From Apoda limacodes (lineage: Eukaryota; Arthropoda; Insecta; Lepidoptera; Limacodidae): 64,000 nucleotides of DNA. The notes beneath the pieces were generated by a model. It ran no database searches and had not been told where the DNA came from. It saw nothing but the letters and a program-made list of their open reading frames with translations. Shown one piece after another: positions 45,190 through 56,989 of this stretch. The stretch is from positions 2,442,959 through 2,506,958 of the forward strand of contig OX291542.1 in NCBI GenBank assembly GCA_946406115.1, in the 5' to 3' direction. The translations under genes and the position numbers were made by a program. Numbering within the stretch: position 1 is the stretch's first letter; the number at the start of each line of letters is the position of its first letter.

Positions 45190-46430
45190 AAATTTAAGGT
45201 TAAAAAGATATGGTCAGGAGGACCTTCATCTAAACCACATTCACAAAGAGAGGAGTCTTTAATTCTAAGTTTTGATAAGAAACAGGGCATATGGTAGAAG
45301 TGACAGATTTATTACTGTTTCGTGAATGAAAAAACCATTGTTATAATGAAATAGATGATTGAATTCGACCTTAATATTTTCATTTTGTTGCTTTCGACTG
45401 TCTTCATAAATTGTTCCAGTCCATTGCAGATTGTCTTATTGCAAGGCATTGGAAGTCTAGGAAGAAGATTTTGTAGTGGGTTAAAAACCCTGTTAGAGCA
45501 GCATCCATAGCCTATTGGTCAGTCATTGACTAGGAACCCAGATAAGAACCACCACAATACCTTGAATTTGACATGCTTATAATACTTTTTTTATCTCAAG
45601 AATGATGGTAAATAATAGTTTAGCTTTAAAAGGGTTGCACTGTAAAGATTGGAGACAGCTTTTTGAATTTATTTGGTAACATTTTATATACAACGCGGTT
45701 TCTAAAAGAGCGATAGCCTCCCCTGTAAAGACAGATATCTGAGGGGGCTCTTAAAGCTAAGTATAATTGTTAATTTAGGAATCCAAACCGCTGAACCAAC
45801 ACAGCTGTTTTTAGAAAAGAAGCATCCGTAAACAAGGTTAACCAGATGTGATAATATTTATTTAGGGATGAAATTAATAAGTTTTTCGCTGCTGGATCAC
45901 CCTTAGGGACATCAAAATCTAAAATTACTTGTGGATGAAATAATAAAAATGTGGCATAGAGTTGCTGTTTAGGGAACTGAGCAATTGGGCAAGGAAGTCG
46001 GGTTAGTTTTAAGTCTAGGAGGTTTCTTGTGGTTCCAGTAAGAACTGGATTATAGATTATCAGAGAGAGATTGGAGAAGGATAAAAAGGTAATCGGGCAA
46101 TTTTCAAAAATATCTGTCAGATAAGAATTGTCTCCGCAATCCCAGTAGAGGATACACACATTCCCGTAAGGCATTCAATGGGCAGGACTTCATAGCACCA
46201 GTTATAATACGTACACGACTGAATTTTGTGTATTTTATCCATAGATGTTTTAGAGCAAGGTTCCAGAAGCAAGGATGCATAGTAAAGATGGCTACGGACA
46301 ATGGCATTATACAATAACTTTTGTGTGTAAGGGTGAGAACCCCACCATCCACCCGACAGTGATCTTAGAATATTAGTAGTCTTGTGTAGTACATGAAAGA
46401 TGAATGAATAGGAATTAATTCCCGGTACTG
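45190..46430 (-). pseudogene. 3' part of a second LINE with an RNase H-like segment
   Basis: Minus strand, several frames. The RT thumb region has YNAIVRSHLYYASLLLEP. An RNase H-like start has VILDFDVPKGDPAAKNLL and LTLFTDASFLK. Near 45250-45190 a terminal Cys/His segment reads LRIKDSSLCECGLDEGPPDH. The order (RT tail, TDAS, CxCG...DH) fits jockey/I/R1-like elements with RNase H. Frameshifts and stops throughout. Confidence 0.6.
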
Positions 46431-46850
46431 TACTAGAATGAACTATTCCGTAAGCGTAATCGGTCTCGTTCTATTCGGACATGTGTGACAGTAAGCAAAG
46501 GAACAAACTATTGATGAGCGAGAATGAAACAAATGCTTGGCGTAATCGTTCGGTCACAGCGCTGCGTTCATCGCTGGAAAGAATCTACTTCTATCTCAGT
46601 TGTTCTACGATAGACGCATGAGTGAAAGCGGGATGCGCGTCTGGACTATGATCTCGCAACCTAAGAAATGAAAGACCTAAGCGTTTCGTGCCTTGTATTA
46701 ATTACAACTTTAAAGCCCAGAATAAAAAAAATATTTTACGAAAGAACAGTATAAGTCAATCTAGTACCCGAATGAATTCAGTCAGTAATGCTTCATAGTT
46801 CATTGATACTTGTCGCTTGACGCTTAATAGTTGTTGTCACTCAAGTTACT
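46431..46850. other. Non-coding stretch
   Basis: A moderately GC-rich block (46440-46690) that may be a decayed repeat; no motif recognised. Confidence 0.3.
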
Positions 46851-47159
46851 GCATGCGTAGGGTTGCTATAATTATTGGGGACTGATACGGGACGTTTAAT
46901 GTACTATTTCTCGAGATTAGCAATAAATTTAAAAAAACTATATTTCTTATGACAAGATATTAAAACATGAGATAACTATGATGTCCTGAATCCCAAACTA
47001 ATTAAAAAATCATGAAATTGACGATTTGCGACAGTCGTATTGCTTCAAACATGTACATTAACGGGAATTATTAAAAAGCGGGTCGCAATAATAATACGGG
47101 ATATCTCAAATATGGTGACAATCCCGTATATACGGGACGTATGGCAACCCTACGCATGC
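46851..47159. mobile_element. 309-bp MITE with 16-bp perfect inverted ends
   Basis: gcatgcgtagggttgc at 46851-46866 and its exact complement at 47144-47159. Further in, gatacgggacg pairs loosely with cgtcccgtat. AT-rich interior, no ORF. Confidence 0.7.
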
Positions 47160-48029
47160 GTTATTTATATATAGTGTTTAATGTGTGTGCATGGTTAGGA
47201 CTAAATATGTATTTTAACTGTGAATACTAAATATGTGCTTAAATAAATTAGTAAATAATGTCATAGTTGATTGGCAAGGGCTTTGGTGGCGGTACCTAGT
47301 AGCTTTGGACCTTTTTATGTGTTAGGTTTAGACATTTAAAATAGCACAAATAGGCCTAAACGAAGCAACTATTGGCTCAGAAAATACTTATGACACTAAA
47401 ATCGTTAAATACTACAAAGTAAAATCTAAGGAACTTCGAAAATTATGGCAAATTAATTTTGTATCATTTTTTAATGGTGTTTGCCCTTAACGAGGTGATC
47501 AAGCAAAATGCTTCTATGCGCACCCGTCAAGTATCAAATCCACATTTTCATACACTTTAACTTTTTACAGAGATTAATATTAAAAACTACTGACACACAC
47601 AGACAGACACCGAAGTCTAGCCAAGGTTCATTTTTATCATTTTTGTTGGAATCCTATACATGAGAAGCTAAATACCTACGTACGAGACGCTGAAAAAATG
47701 GTCAAAATTAAAAAACCGCGGAATCGAGTCTTGTAATTAGCATGAAGAAGTAACTAACATACAAACACACACACAAACTTTCGCCGGTATAATATTAGTG
47801 TGATATATGGAGCGCAATACCTCGCAATAACGTAATATGTGGTTATCTTGCTCGCACGAGCTGGCTTTTTACCTTGCTTGTGTCTTTCTTTTTATAATTA
47901 TTTTATTTGAATAATTGTAAAATATAAATAGAAAAATTGTAAAATTAATCGTGCTGAACCTCAGCCTCAGCCCCCAAGAGAAAATAATTTTAGCCACAAC
48001 AATGGTCAAGAGATAGCACTGTTATTGAA
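47160..48029. other. Non-coding stretch
   Basis: AT-rich. A weak gacacacacagacagacacc block near 47595 resembles part of the repeat at 1719-2125. Confidence 0.3.
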
Positions 48030-48372
48030 GTGAAAACTTCTTTAGCGGCGCTGTGCACTTTTTTTGTGATGGGTAAAAACTGTTAAACTCGCGTCAGGTC
48101 ACGTGTCCTGATCGAAAATTCGTAAGATGTCACTCGCGTTAGGACACGTGACCTTTATTTACATTAGGTTAGTTTTAATTTTTAGTATATGGCGATTATG
48201 AGTAGTACAGGGAGGTTGGATATGGGATTTTAATTCTATGACAGATTGAGCTGTCAAATATACAACGTCAAAAAAATAAATAAACAAAAGTTATTATTTT
48301 TAATAAATAAATATGGATAAGAAATATGGATGTTTTCACTTCTGCCGGCACTCCCGGAGTGCAACCCGTTTT
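48030..48372 (+). repeat. Dispersed non-coding repeat, copy 2
   Basis: Inverted relative to 22546-23215. It shares cactcccggagtgcaac, tacagggaggttggatatgg and tcgcgtcaggtcacgtg. Within this copy the 'cgcgt..ggacacgtgac' part is duplicated. Confidence 0.6.
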
Positions 48373-48380
48373 TTTCTATA

Positions 48381-48574
48381 GGCACGGACGCGAAGCAGGA
48401 AGAATTTCCTTCAATGACTCGTTATATTTGTCTCTGTTGCGCGCCCATAATTATTTGCCGTCGCGCTCGCACAGATGCGATGACCGCTGTCATCAGAAAT
48501 TACTACTATTTTGACCACTGAGCACAGTCTAAAAGGTCAATGTACGAATTTTTTCGTGCTTCGCGTCCGTGTTA
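48381..48574. mobile_element. ~190-bp MITE-like element
   Basis: The ends gcacggacgcgaagca (48382) and tgcttcgcgtccgtg (to about 48572) are inverted. It immediately follows the repeat at 48030-48372. No ORF; target duplication not resolved. Confidence 0.5.
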
Positions 48575-48871
48575 CTGCACGAAGGAGATCGGTAGTCTCT
48601 CGACCCCAAAAAAGGTTATGAAAGAATACAAGAAAAAGAAAATCAATATGTATTTCCGGCCGCTGAGCGACCGTCCTATAGCTTACTTCTAACATTTCAA
48701 ATACTCTTCAATTACAAGAACATTCAATCTTAAACACTATCTACCCTCAACCACATACATACAAAACAATCTAAATTCGACAACCGTTTTGATTCTCAAC
48801 CACGTAACAAATAACTTACATACTAATTTGTATTCATCAACATTTTTGGTCATAATTACAATAATAAATGC

Positions 48872-48960
48872 AATGCAATGTGGATAGCTACGATGCAATG
48901 TGGATAGCTACAATGCTATGTGGATAGCTACAATGCTATGTGGATAAATGCAATGTACCT
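48872..48960. repeat. 20-bp minisatellite, 4 copies
   Basis: tggatagcta recurs at 48881, 48901 and 48921 and as tggataaatg at 48941, alternating with caatgctatg or cgatgcaatg. Confidence 0.85.
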
Positions 48961-50498
48961 AATTTAAATCGAACCAGAAGCGTATACATTTGTATAAAAC
49001 TTTATTTGTATCCGATTCAATATTTCAATAACCAACGGAGTTTACCTATATCTTATTAAACACCACTACGGTACAAGTTTTATAACTATTTATACAGTGC
49101 ATTAGTTTATGGATTGAATATAACTGTGTTAGTAGTTTCTTCCTAGTCTACTCCACAGTTGTGTTATTACGTAGATTATTTCATTAATTGGATGAATATT
49201 ACGTAGATCACTTCAAAATCTTAATACAGATTTAATTAAAATGAAAGTTTGTGTGACCAAATATTTTGATATAAGAAGTTTGACAATGATAGGAAATCTA
49301 TGTTACAACGAATGTAGGTCGCAGTTTTGCAATTTGTGGTTTTTATTACAATATATCACCAAAAAAATTATAAAAGTCAGTTCAAAGTAAAATCATCGAA
49401 AATTTACACTTTCATAAACTGCACATAACATAAATGTACTACAATGATTATTTAAACAATAGATTTGTGCACCCGATTTTTTCCGAGATTGGTTGAATAG
49501 TCAACATTAGTATCGTCTTCGCAAATTCAATATTAGTTTTAAGACCCGTCATTAAAGCTAAGATATTAATATAAGGTACTTAATGATACTCAAAATAAAA
49601 TAATACAAAAAACAATATAAAATCATCAAAACATTTGATAATCATTAGTAACTAAAGACTTATAGACTTATAATCAAAACTAATTTAAAGTTCATCGTCA
49701 AAAGATCTAACACATCTCATTGTCTGACAGAAAAATTACAGATCTTTTCAAACCCACATTAATGCAAAATATTGTTTATACAATAACAAAATTCAAGCGT
49801 TAAAAAAAAAAAAACATTTTACAATTCACCGTATTTTAACAAAGCTTGAAAGATGTACAATTTATGTAACATCGTGTTATATATTTAATTATTTTTTTTA
49901 TTTAAGTATGTTGTTTCGAGTACCTAAATGCTCCCTGTAAAACGAATTCAGTATACTTTATTTTAATTCAGTATTTGTTGATAACTGTTTAGAAACTCGT
50001 CAACACATTTGTTAGATGTCATTTTGAGTTAGCAATAATCAAATCAACATTGATATTTTTTTTTCAAAAATGCAACAGGTGTATTTTTCATCACTTATCT
50101 CAGATATAACCTTTTTAAAATAGAGGCGTTTAAACTAGAGCCACTTTTCAATTGAGTGTAAATGTTCTAGATGCATATTAAATTTTTTTGTTTTGTTTTT
50201 TTTTTTACATTTGTCACTAGAAAATACACTGTTTGTGTTTTTGTTATCGCTACAGTAATCAGGCTCTTTAACTAGTGAAATCGAAAGGGATGCGCTGTTT
50301 CGTTCTTATACCATATTGTTTTTGACACTATTTTGATACATAGTCTGTGAAACTGTCAATAGCAATATTTTTTCAGTTTCTTGTGAATTCAGTAAAACTA
50401 AAGTGGTTGTTTGGGTTCTTCTATTTGCATTTGAGCAATTATATTTTCGTTGTCTATTTTTTTAATTGCACTTGTTTGTTGTTTATTATTGGAGCTCT
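48961..50498. other. 3' flank of the zinc-finger gene
   Basis: AT-rich. On the minus strand, candidate AATAAA signals are at 50482-50487 (only 12 nt after the stop), 49897-49902 and 49001-49006. The 49897 one is the more plausible first use. No other gene seen. Confidence 0.4.
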
Positions 50499-53400
50499 TT
50501 ATTTTTCTATTGGTTCGCAAGACACTATAGAACTATTGATACTACTAACTAGTGATATTTCGGACTGTGGATTGTGAATATCCTCCATAATTTGTGAGCC
50601 ATTCGATGTACTCAATGCATTAATGTCACAACTGAAAAAGTGACTTTCCACTTGGACTGATGCATCTGATGAATCCAAGTTTTCATTATCTACTTTACCT
50701 TGTAGTTTATCTGCTATGATATTAGAATTAATATTTTGTTCCACTTCAAATTTAGCAGAGTTTATTTTATCATAAAAGCTGCCACTAATATTTTCTTCAT
50801 CCTTACCTCCTAAGGCAGAAGATGCCAGTACAGACTGTGCCTCGGTTTGATGATTACATGTTTGAATACTTCTACACTGTAGATTATCTGCTAAGACATC
50901 AGATTTAATACTCGTTTGAACTTCTTCTGTTTCATTATCATTTTTGACACTAAAATTTTGTATACCAATTTCATTTAATGTGAGAGGTGAGGGAATTGAC
51001 TGTTCATCAGTTTGGTAATTACATGTTTTAATATTTTCCTTGTTTGTAAAACAAAGACCATCAGAATTTTCTTTACTGTTTACAAATAGAGAACTGGCAG
51101 CGTTTTTAGGTAGATTAGCGTTTTCTTGTGCTGATCTTCGAGAATTGCTCTCAACAGGGGTTTTTTCATTGCAATTTATTTCAGCTTTAGTGTTTTTTTC
51201 TTCAATTGTATTACTTGACTGAATATCTGTATTTAACTTTGTGTTTAAATTTAAAGCATACTTAGATATGTTGACCATGTTGTTTTGTGCAAGTATATCA
51301 CCACTAATGCTACTAAAGCTAAGAGAACCCGAATCTGATTCTTTGGTCTTATTATTGTCAAGTTGTCCCGATGTGACCTCTACTTTGTTAATATCGGTTG
51401 TAGTACTTATTTGACGTGATTGAACTCGTTCCATTGCGCAATAAATGTCTATTTTGGGCACTTGGCTGCTACATTTATTGGGTTGATATTCTTCTATGAG
51501 TATATCTTCCAAATTTAATTTGGATGAATGATGTTTCTTTAAATGTGCTTTTAAAGAAGTTAACGTGAATTGCAAATTACAGAATTTACATTCAATATAA
51601 TCCATGGGATCTAAGGGAATGTGTTTGAGGGTATGTTTGTAACATGTACTCTGCGCCAAATAGCACACGTTACATTCGCCACATTTATACAATTTAACTT
51701 TATAATTTTTAGCATCGTCAACTAAGGATGTATTAAAAACTGTATCTGAACCTTTAGATAAGTTGAAAGATTCACCTTGCTCTGAAACATCTAGCCTTAA
51801 TGACTTTTCAAAGCTTTCATTATTATCGGAATTAGTAGGTGCCGTAATCTTACTAATTTCATTCGATGCATTTTGTGCATAACTTTCATCACGATCTTGT
51901 TCTATTGCTGAAGGACTAATATTTTCCCCGTGACTACCTTCTTTTGCAATAATATTGGATTTTATTTCTATATCTGTAGTTTCTACAGAATTCGTCACTT
52001 TTTGTGATATATGTGTTGATACACTTTTGCTTAAATAATCACGTTCATCTAAAACAGAGATTTCCTTCTTTATTTCTAAGTTATTTACATTTTTGTCTTC
52101 GACTAAATGAGCTTGCCCAGAGATTGTAATATCTTCTAGCTTCAATTTCATTATTTTATGATGAACGTATTTGTGCCTCTCTATTGACGAAGGCGCAAAA
52201 GCAAGACCACAAATATTACAAATAACAAATAGATTACTGTGGACATCTGCTGTTAAATGGTTCTTCAAAGAGTTTGATGACAAATAGTGCACAGAACATT
52301 TTTCACATTTAAACAGTTGACAACCGAACTTGTTCGCTTTGATTATTTCTTGTGTCTTATCTTTACTATATCCTTTATCTTTAATTTTATGTTCGGAATG
52401 AGTCTCTATATGTTGTTTAAAACATTTAAATGAGAATTTTAAATGACACAAATCACATACTTCTGAAGTGTCTTTTTCACAAGACCCTTGCATATGAATG
52501 TTCAACATTGAACTCTCTAAGAAATGCGTCTCGCATTTAATACATTTAAATTTAGTACTCTCTTTAATTGTTTCATCTAATCCAGAAGACATATTACTTT
52601 CATTTAAACTAGTATTGCTATTCACAGACATATTAATCGAAAAACTGTCTTTTGGCAACTTATCGCTAATGATCAAATCTGTAAGGCTGCACTTCATTTT
52701 TTCATGATGCAAATGGATGTGTTTCTTTAAAGACAAATATGAGAATTTTAATCCACAAATCTTACAAACCATAGGTTCCGTTTTGTTATCATGACTTACA
52801 GAATGCGACCTTAGACTTGAAAACGTCATGTAATGGATATCGCAGGGAGTACATTTGTATATGGTCCTTTTTTTTAAATTTTTTGAAGAATTTTCAGATT
52901 TATTGATAGTTAAGATAGTATGGTCTTCTGCTCTTAAACGATTTTGTCGTTTATGTGCTCTTTGATGCAGGGAAATGGCACTGCTATGGAACACAAGACC
53001 ACATACGATACATTTGACTCCTTCATAATTATCCGCCGTGCAAGTTTCCAAATGTTCATCAACTTCAGATTTCAAAGGGAATAATACATGGCATAAACCG
53101 CATTTGTATACTTCTACTGTATTTGTGCCTTTAACTTCTTGTATTTCAAATTGAGTATTTTTTACTTTGCTGTGATGGTTACAAAGATGGCTCACTAGTA
53201 CGTCGGTCGCGAAAAGAAGTCCACATTTGCTACATGTTTCTTTAGATACTTTGTATCCAGGCTTGCACAGAGACATGTGTTTTTCAATACTGTTTTGTGT
53301 TGTAAAATGAAGACCGCATCTACACTTGTAAATTTTGACAACGCATTGGGTTTCCAATGTGTCTGTGCTTTTAGTATTTTGATATAGTGTAGAACTAGTA

Positions 53401-56400
53401 CTTTTAGCTTTTTCATCATTTATGGGAGTGGTATTGCGAGGTTCAAATGGTACTGTCTCTATATTTTCTTTTACATAGCCTAGTGTTTCGTGTAATTTAA
53501 GATGCTTGTAAAGCCGTGAGCTAAAAAAGTAATTGTCACATTCTGGACATTTTTTTCTATACTTGTCAATAATACACATATGTCTAGGAATATTAGCAAG
53601 ATTCGAAATACACGTTTCACACTGGGTGCATTTGTAAATTTTGTATAGTTTCTTCCCAATACCTGACACAGGTAATTTTGGCTCTTCAAAACCTTCAGAT
53701 CCTTTTGTATCACTACAGTTAGCATCCTCCATATTAGATTCCTTGTCAATGCTGTCATTTTTAGTTGAACCAACGGAATTTAAAATTCTATTAAACTGCT
53801 CATCGTCTTTATGATTGAAAGTAACAATTTGGAATGATTTTTTGTTGATGTTGGGAGTCTTATGAACAAGGATATGTTGACTGCGGGCATTCTGTGAGAA
53901 AAAAGGAATGCAGCACACCGCGCAATATAATTTATTTGACATATGTTTAAGACACAATTGTTCAAGTGTATGATTTGACACACTGCTTGGGTCTACAAAG
54001 TTGCTACATATGTTACATTTGTACAATGTTAATTCTGGTGGTCCTTTTTGGGTTATTTTCATTTTAATATTACGGGCAACACTATAAATACTGCGAGAAA
54101 CTATTTGCATAACTTGTGCCTCTGACAAATTGTCAAATAGTCTGTCCCAGTTTTTGGTCAATAGCAACGTAAATGTATATTCTAGGATAGTAAATGAAGT
54201 TTTATTTATTTGCTTGTTTGCCAAATGCAATTCTCTGTGTTTATCAAAACATGCTACATCAAATTTTAAATCACATACTTTACAGCTCTTAATTACCATA
54301 CCATAACTCTCCATATTGTTATAATGATTTTGACAATGTTCGATAACATAGTTGTAAGAATCAGTCACTGTATTACATGTCTTGCACAAGTATAAGATAT
54401 TCCACGTTTTTTTCATAGCTTCATATTTCTTTAATATCTCTGGCATATGTTCTGTATCAGATTTCTTTTCTAAGTTAAACTTTTTCGTTGCATTAATTAT
54501 GTCTTCCTTACCAATTTTTTTATCCAATTTAGCTTTCTTATTTTGTGCCTTATTATAATCATGAAATGATAAATGGAATTCGAAAGCTTTACTATTAAAC
54601 TTTTTCGAACATATTCTGCAGATGATTGGCTTTCTCTTACCACACTTATGCCACATTAGGCTTCTTTTGGTTTCAACGTGCACATCACATCTATTACATT
54701 TATAATACCTGGGCATTGGTCTTACAATCTTTGAATCTTGTATTCTTATAAATTGAAAATCATTTAATTTTAAATTGTGAAGCAGGTGAAGCCTTTTATG
54801 TGCTAAATAAGCTCTACTAGTAACAGTAAGGCCACATATTTTACATGTGGTTGAAACAATACTTTTACACTGATCAGTGTCCTTATGAGCAGGTGTTCTT
54901 ACTTGCATAGAACATTTACAGATGGAACAATAATAAAGCCGAATTTTTTGAGATTTCATAATTGCTAATTTTAGCTTTTTGGATGGTGCGTCTATAAAAT
55001 CGGAATCCGTAGATAATTTTCGTTTAGGCTGATTACTGGGCTCGACTGCAGGTTGATCCGTATTTATTAAAACATAATCTATTTTAATGAAATCATCACG
55101 TGCATATTTTGAAGTTTCATGCTTGGTTCTGTGTCCAATACTGTCAGCAACATAAATCTGCAAGTTGCAGTCGGTGCAAAGGAGTGACTTTGACGTCTTA
55201 TGACACCCTTTGTGACAGTGTTTCCAGAATCTAATGTCGTCAAAGTATACCCCACATTCTGGACATTTGCAGAGTATTCTGTCCCTCAACTGTGAGTGTG
55301 CCACAAATACTTTAAACTTTGAAGTGTGCTGATGTTGCGTCAGATGGAGTTCTCGCTCAGCCATTGTGAATACTCGAGAACACTTTTCACATTTCCAAGT
55401 GCCGTCAAGAGATTGAACACAATGTGTTGTGTGACGGTTGGTCCGAAAACATGTCAAGAAGTGGACTGGGCATTTGTCGCATTTAAATAAAGTCGATTTA
55501 GGTATTGGTGGGTTATCCATTACTCTGCTATGTTGAAATTGATATTCGGAGTTTGATACGGTTTTCGACACATTTTGTTTGTGATTTCGAAAAACAATTT
55601 TTTTTATTACTCTCTGATTTTTCATTTCTGGGTGTTTTGAATATCGGTGTCCTCGAGCTGTGTCGTACTTAGGAAATATTTCTTTGCACACAAGGCATTG
55701 ATATTGCAGTAATTTATTTTTACTTAAGTTATTATTCGGTTTTTTAAATAATTTGGTTATATTGTGTTGCTTAACTGCTGGCTTTTTTACCTTCAAACTA
55801 TTTTTCTTTTTTAGATAGTATTTTGAGTGATACTTCCTCACATGAACATTAAAACTTTTGTGGCCCTTATAAGTAGTGCCACAAAGCCCACATTTCCCAT
55901 TATAATTTTCTATTTTAGGATTTTCCATTCGATTATTGTGATTATGTAGCGAGTGAACATTTAAGTTTTTTATATAAACAAATTTGCATGAACATATTGA
56001 GCAAATATACATGAGACGTTGGCTACCATTAGATACATTTTTAGACTTATGTACTTGATAATGTGCTGTCAAATCAGCTTTATTATTGAAAATCTTATCA
56101 CATTTATCACAATTGAAGGCTTTCACTGGCAGCAGATCATAAAGATGCTTAACTAGGTCATCATCAGAAAAATGCTGATTACAATGGCTGCACATCTTAG
56201 TAAAAGAATTTAGATTAGTTTTTTCAGTTCCTTTACTTTCAACTTTTGCCTTCTGAGCTGCGGTAGTTTTTTTGTCAGCTTTATTATTAAAAGTTGTATT
56301 TATAGGACTTTTGCTACTAGAAGATTTTAAGGATATGTCGTTAAAGATAACTTTTGTAGTACTTTTGAGGGCCTTATTTTTGGGGCTGTCAAAGGAAATA

Positions 56401-56989
56401 TAAGAATAGTCGACTTTAGTAGTACTTTTCATAGCTTTTCGTCTTAGGTTGCCAATAGCTGTGTTATAACAATCTTTTGCTGTACTTTTCGTAGCTTTGT
56501 TTCTTACACTGTTTATAAAAATATCTGGTTTTGCCGTGCTTTTCAATGCCTTATTTCTAGAAGGTTGGTCTACATTTATATTTGTGTACTGGCTTTTAGT
56601 TGTACTTTTGACTGCTATATTTTTTGAAGCAACACTGCCTATTGCAACTAAAAAAGAATGAGCTACCATTTTATGGGCGTCAAAAACATTATCGGTCGCA
56701 AACAAAATTTTGCATTCCCTACAATAACATGTACTTGAATCAAGGCACGGACCCCAGTCTTCTAAAACTACAGTCGGTCTAAACCTATTTAGTTTATCAT
56801 CTAACAGTTCAGTATTTATACTCCGTTGTGGTTTGCTTCCCAAAATGATTTTGTTACCAATTTGGGGGTAACTTGATTCTTCAGTAATTTTACGTTGATT
56901 ACCATAAATACGTCTGTAAATTGAGAAGTTATGTGTTTCAACTTCATTTTCCGATTCGTAGTGAAGTCTGTTATTCTCTACACCAGTAT
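50499..56989 (-). CDS. Zinc-finger gene exon 2 (all fingers)
   Basis: A single 6.5-kb exon, open from the acceptor (atttttcag|atactgg) to the TAA. All finger units and both repeated linker regions lie within it. The frame has no internal break, although it is surrounded by decayed repeats, which argues for selection. Confidence 0.92.
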
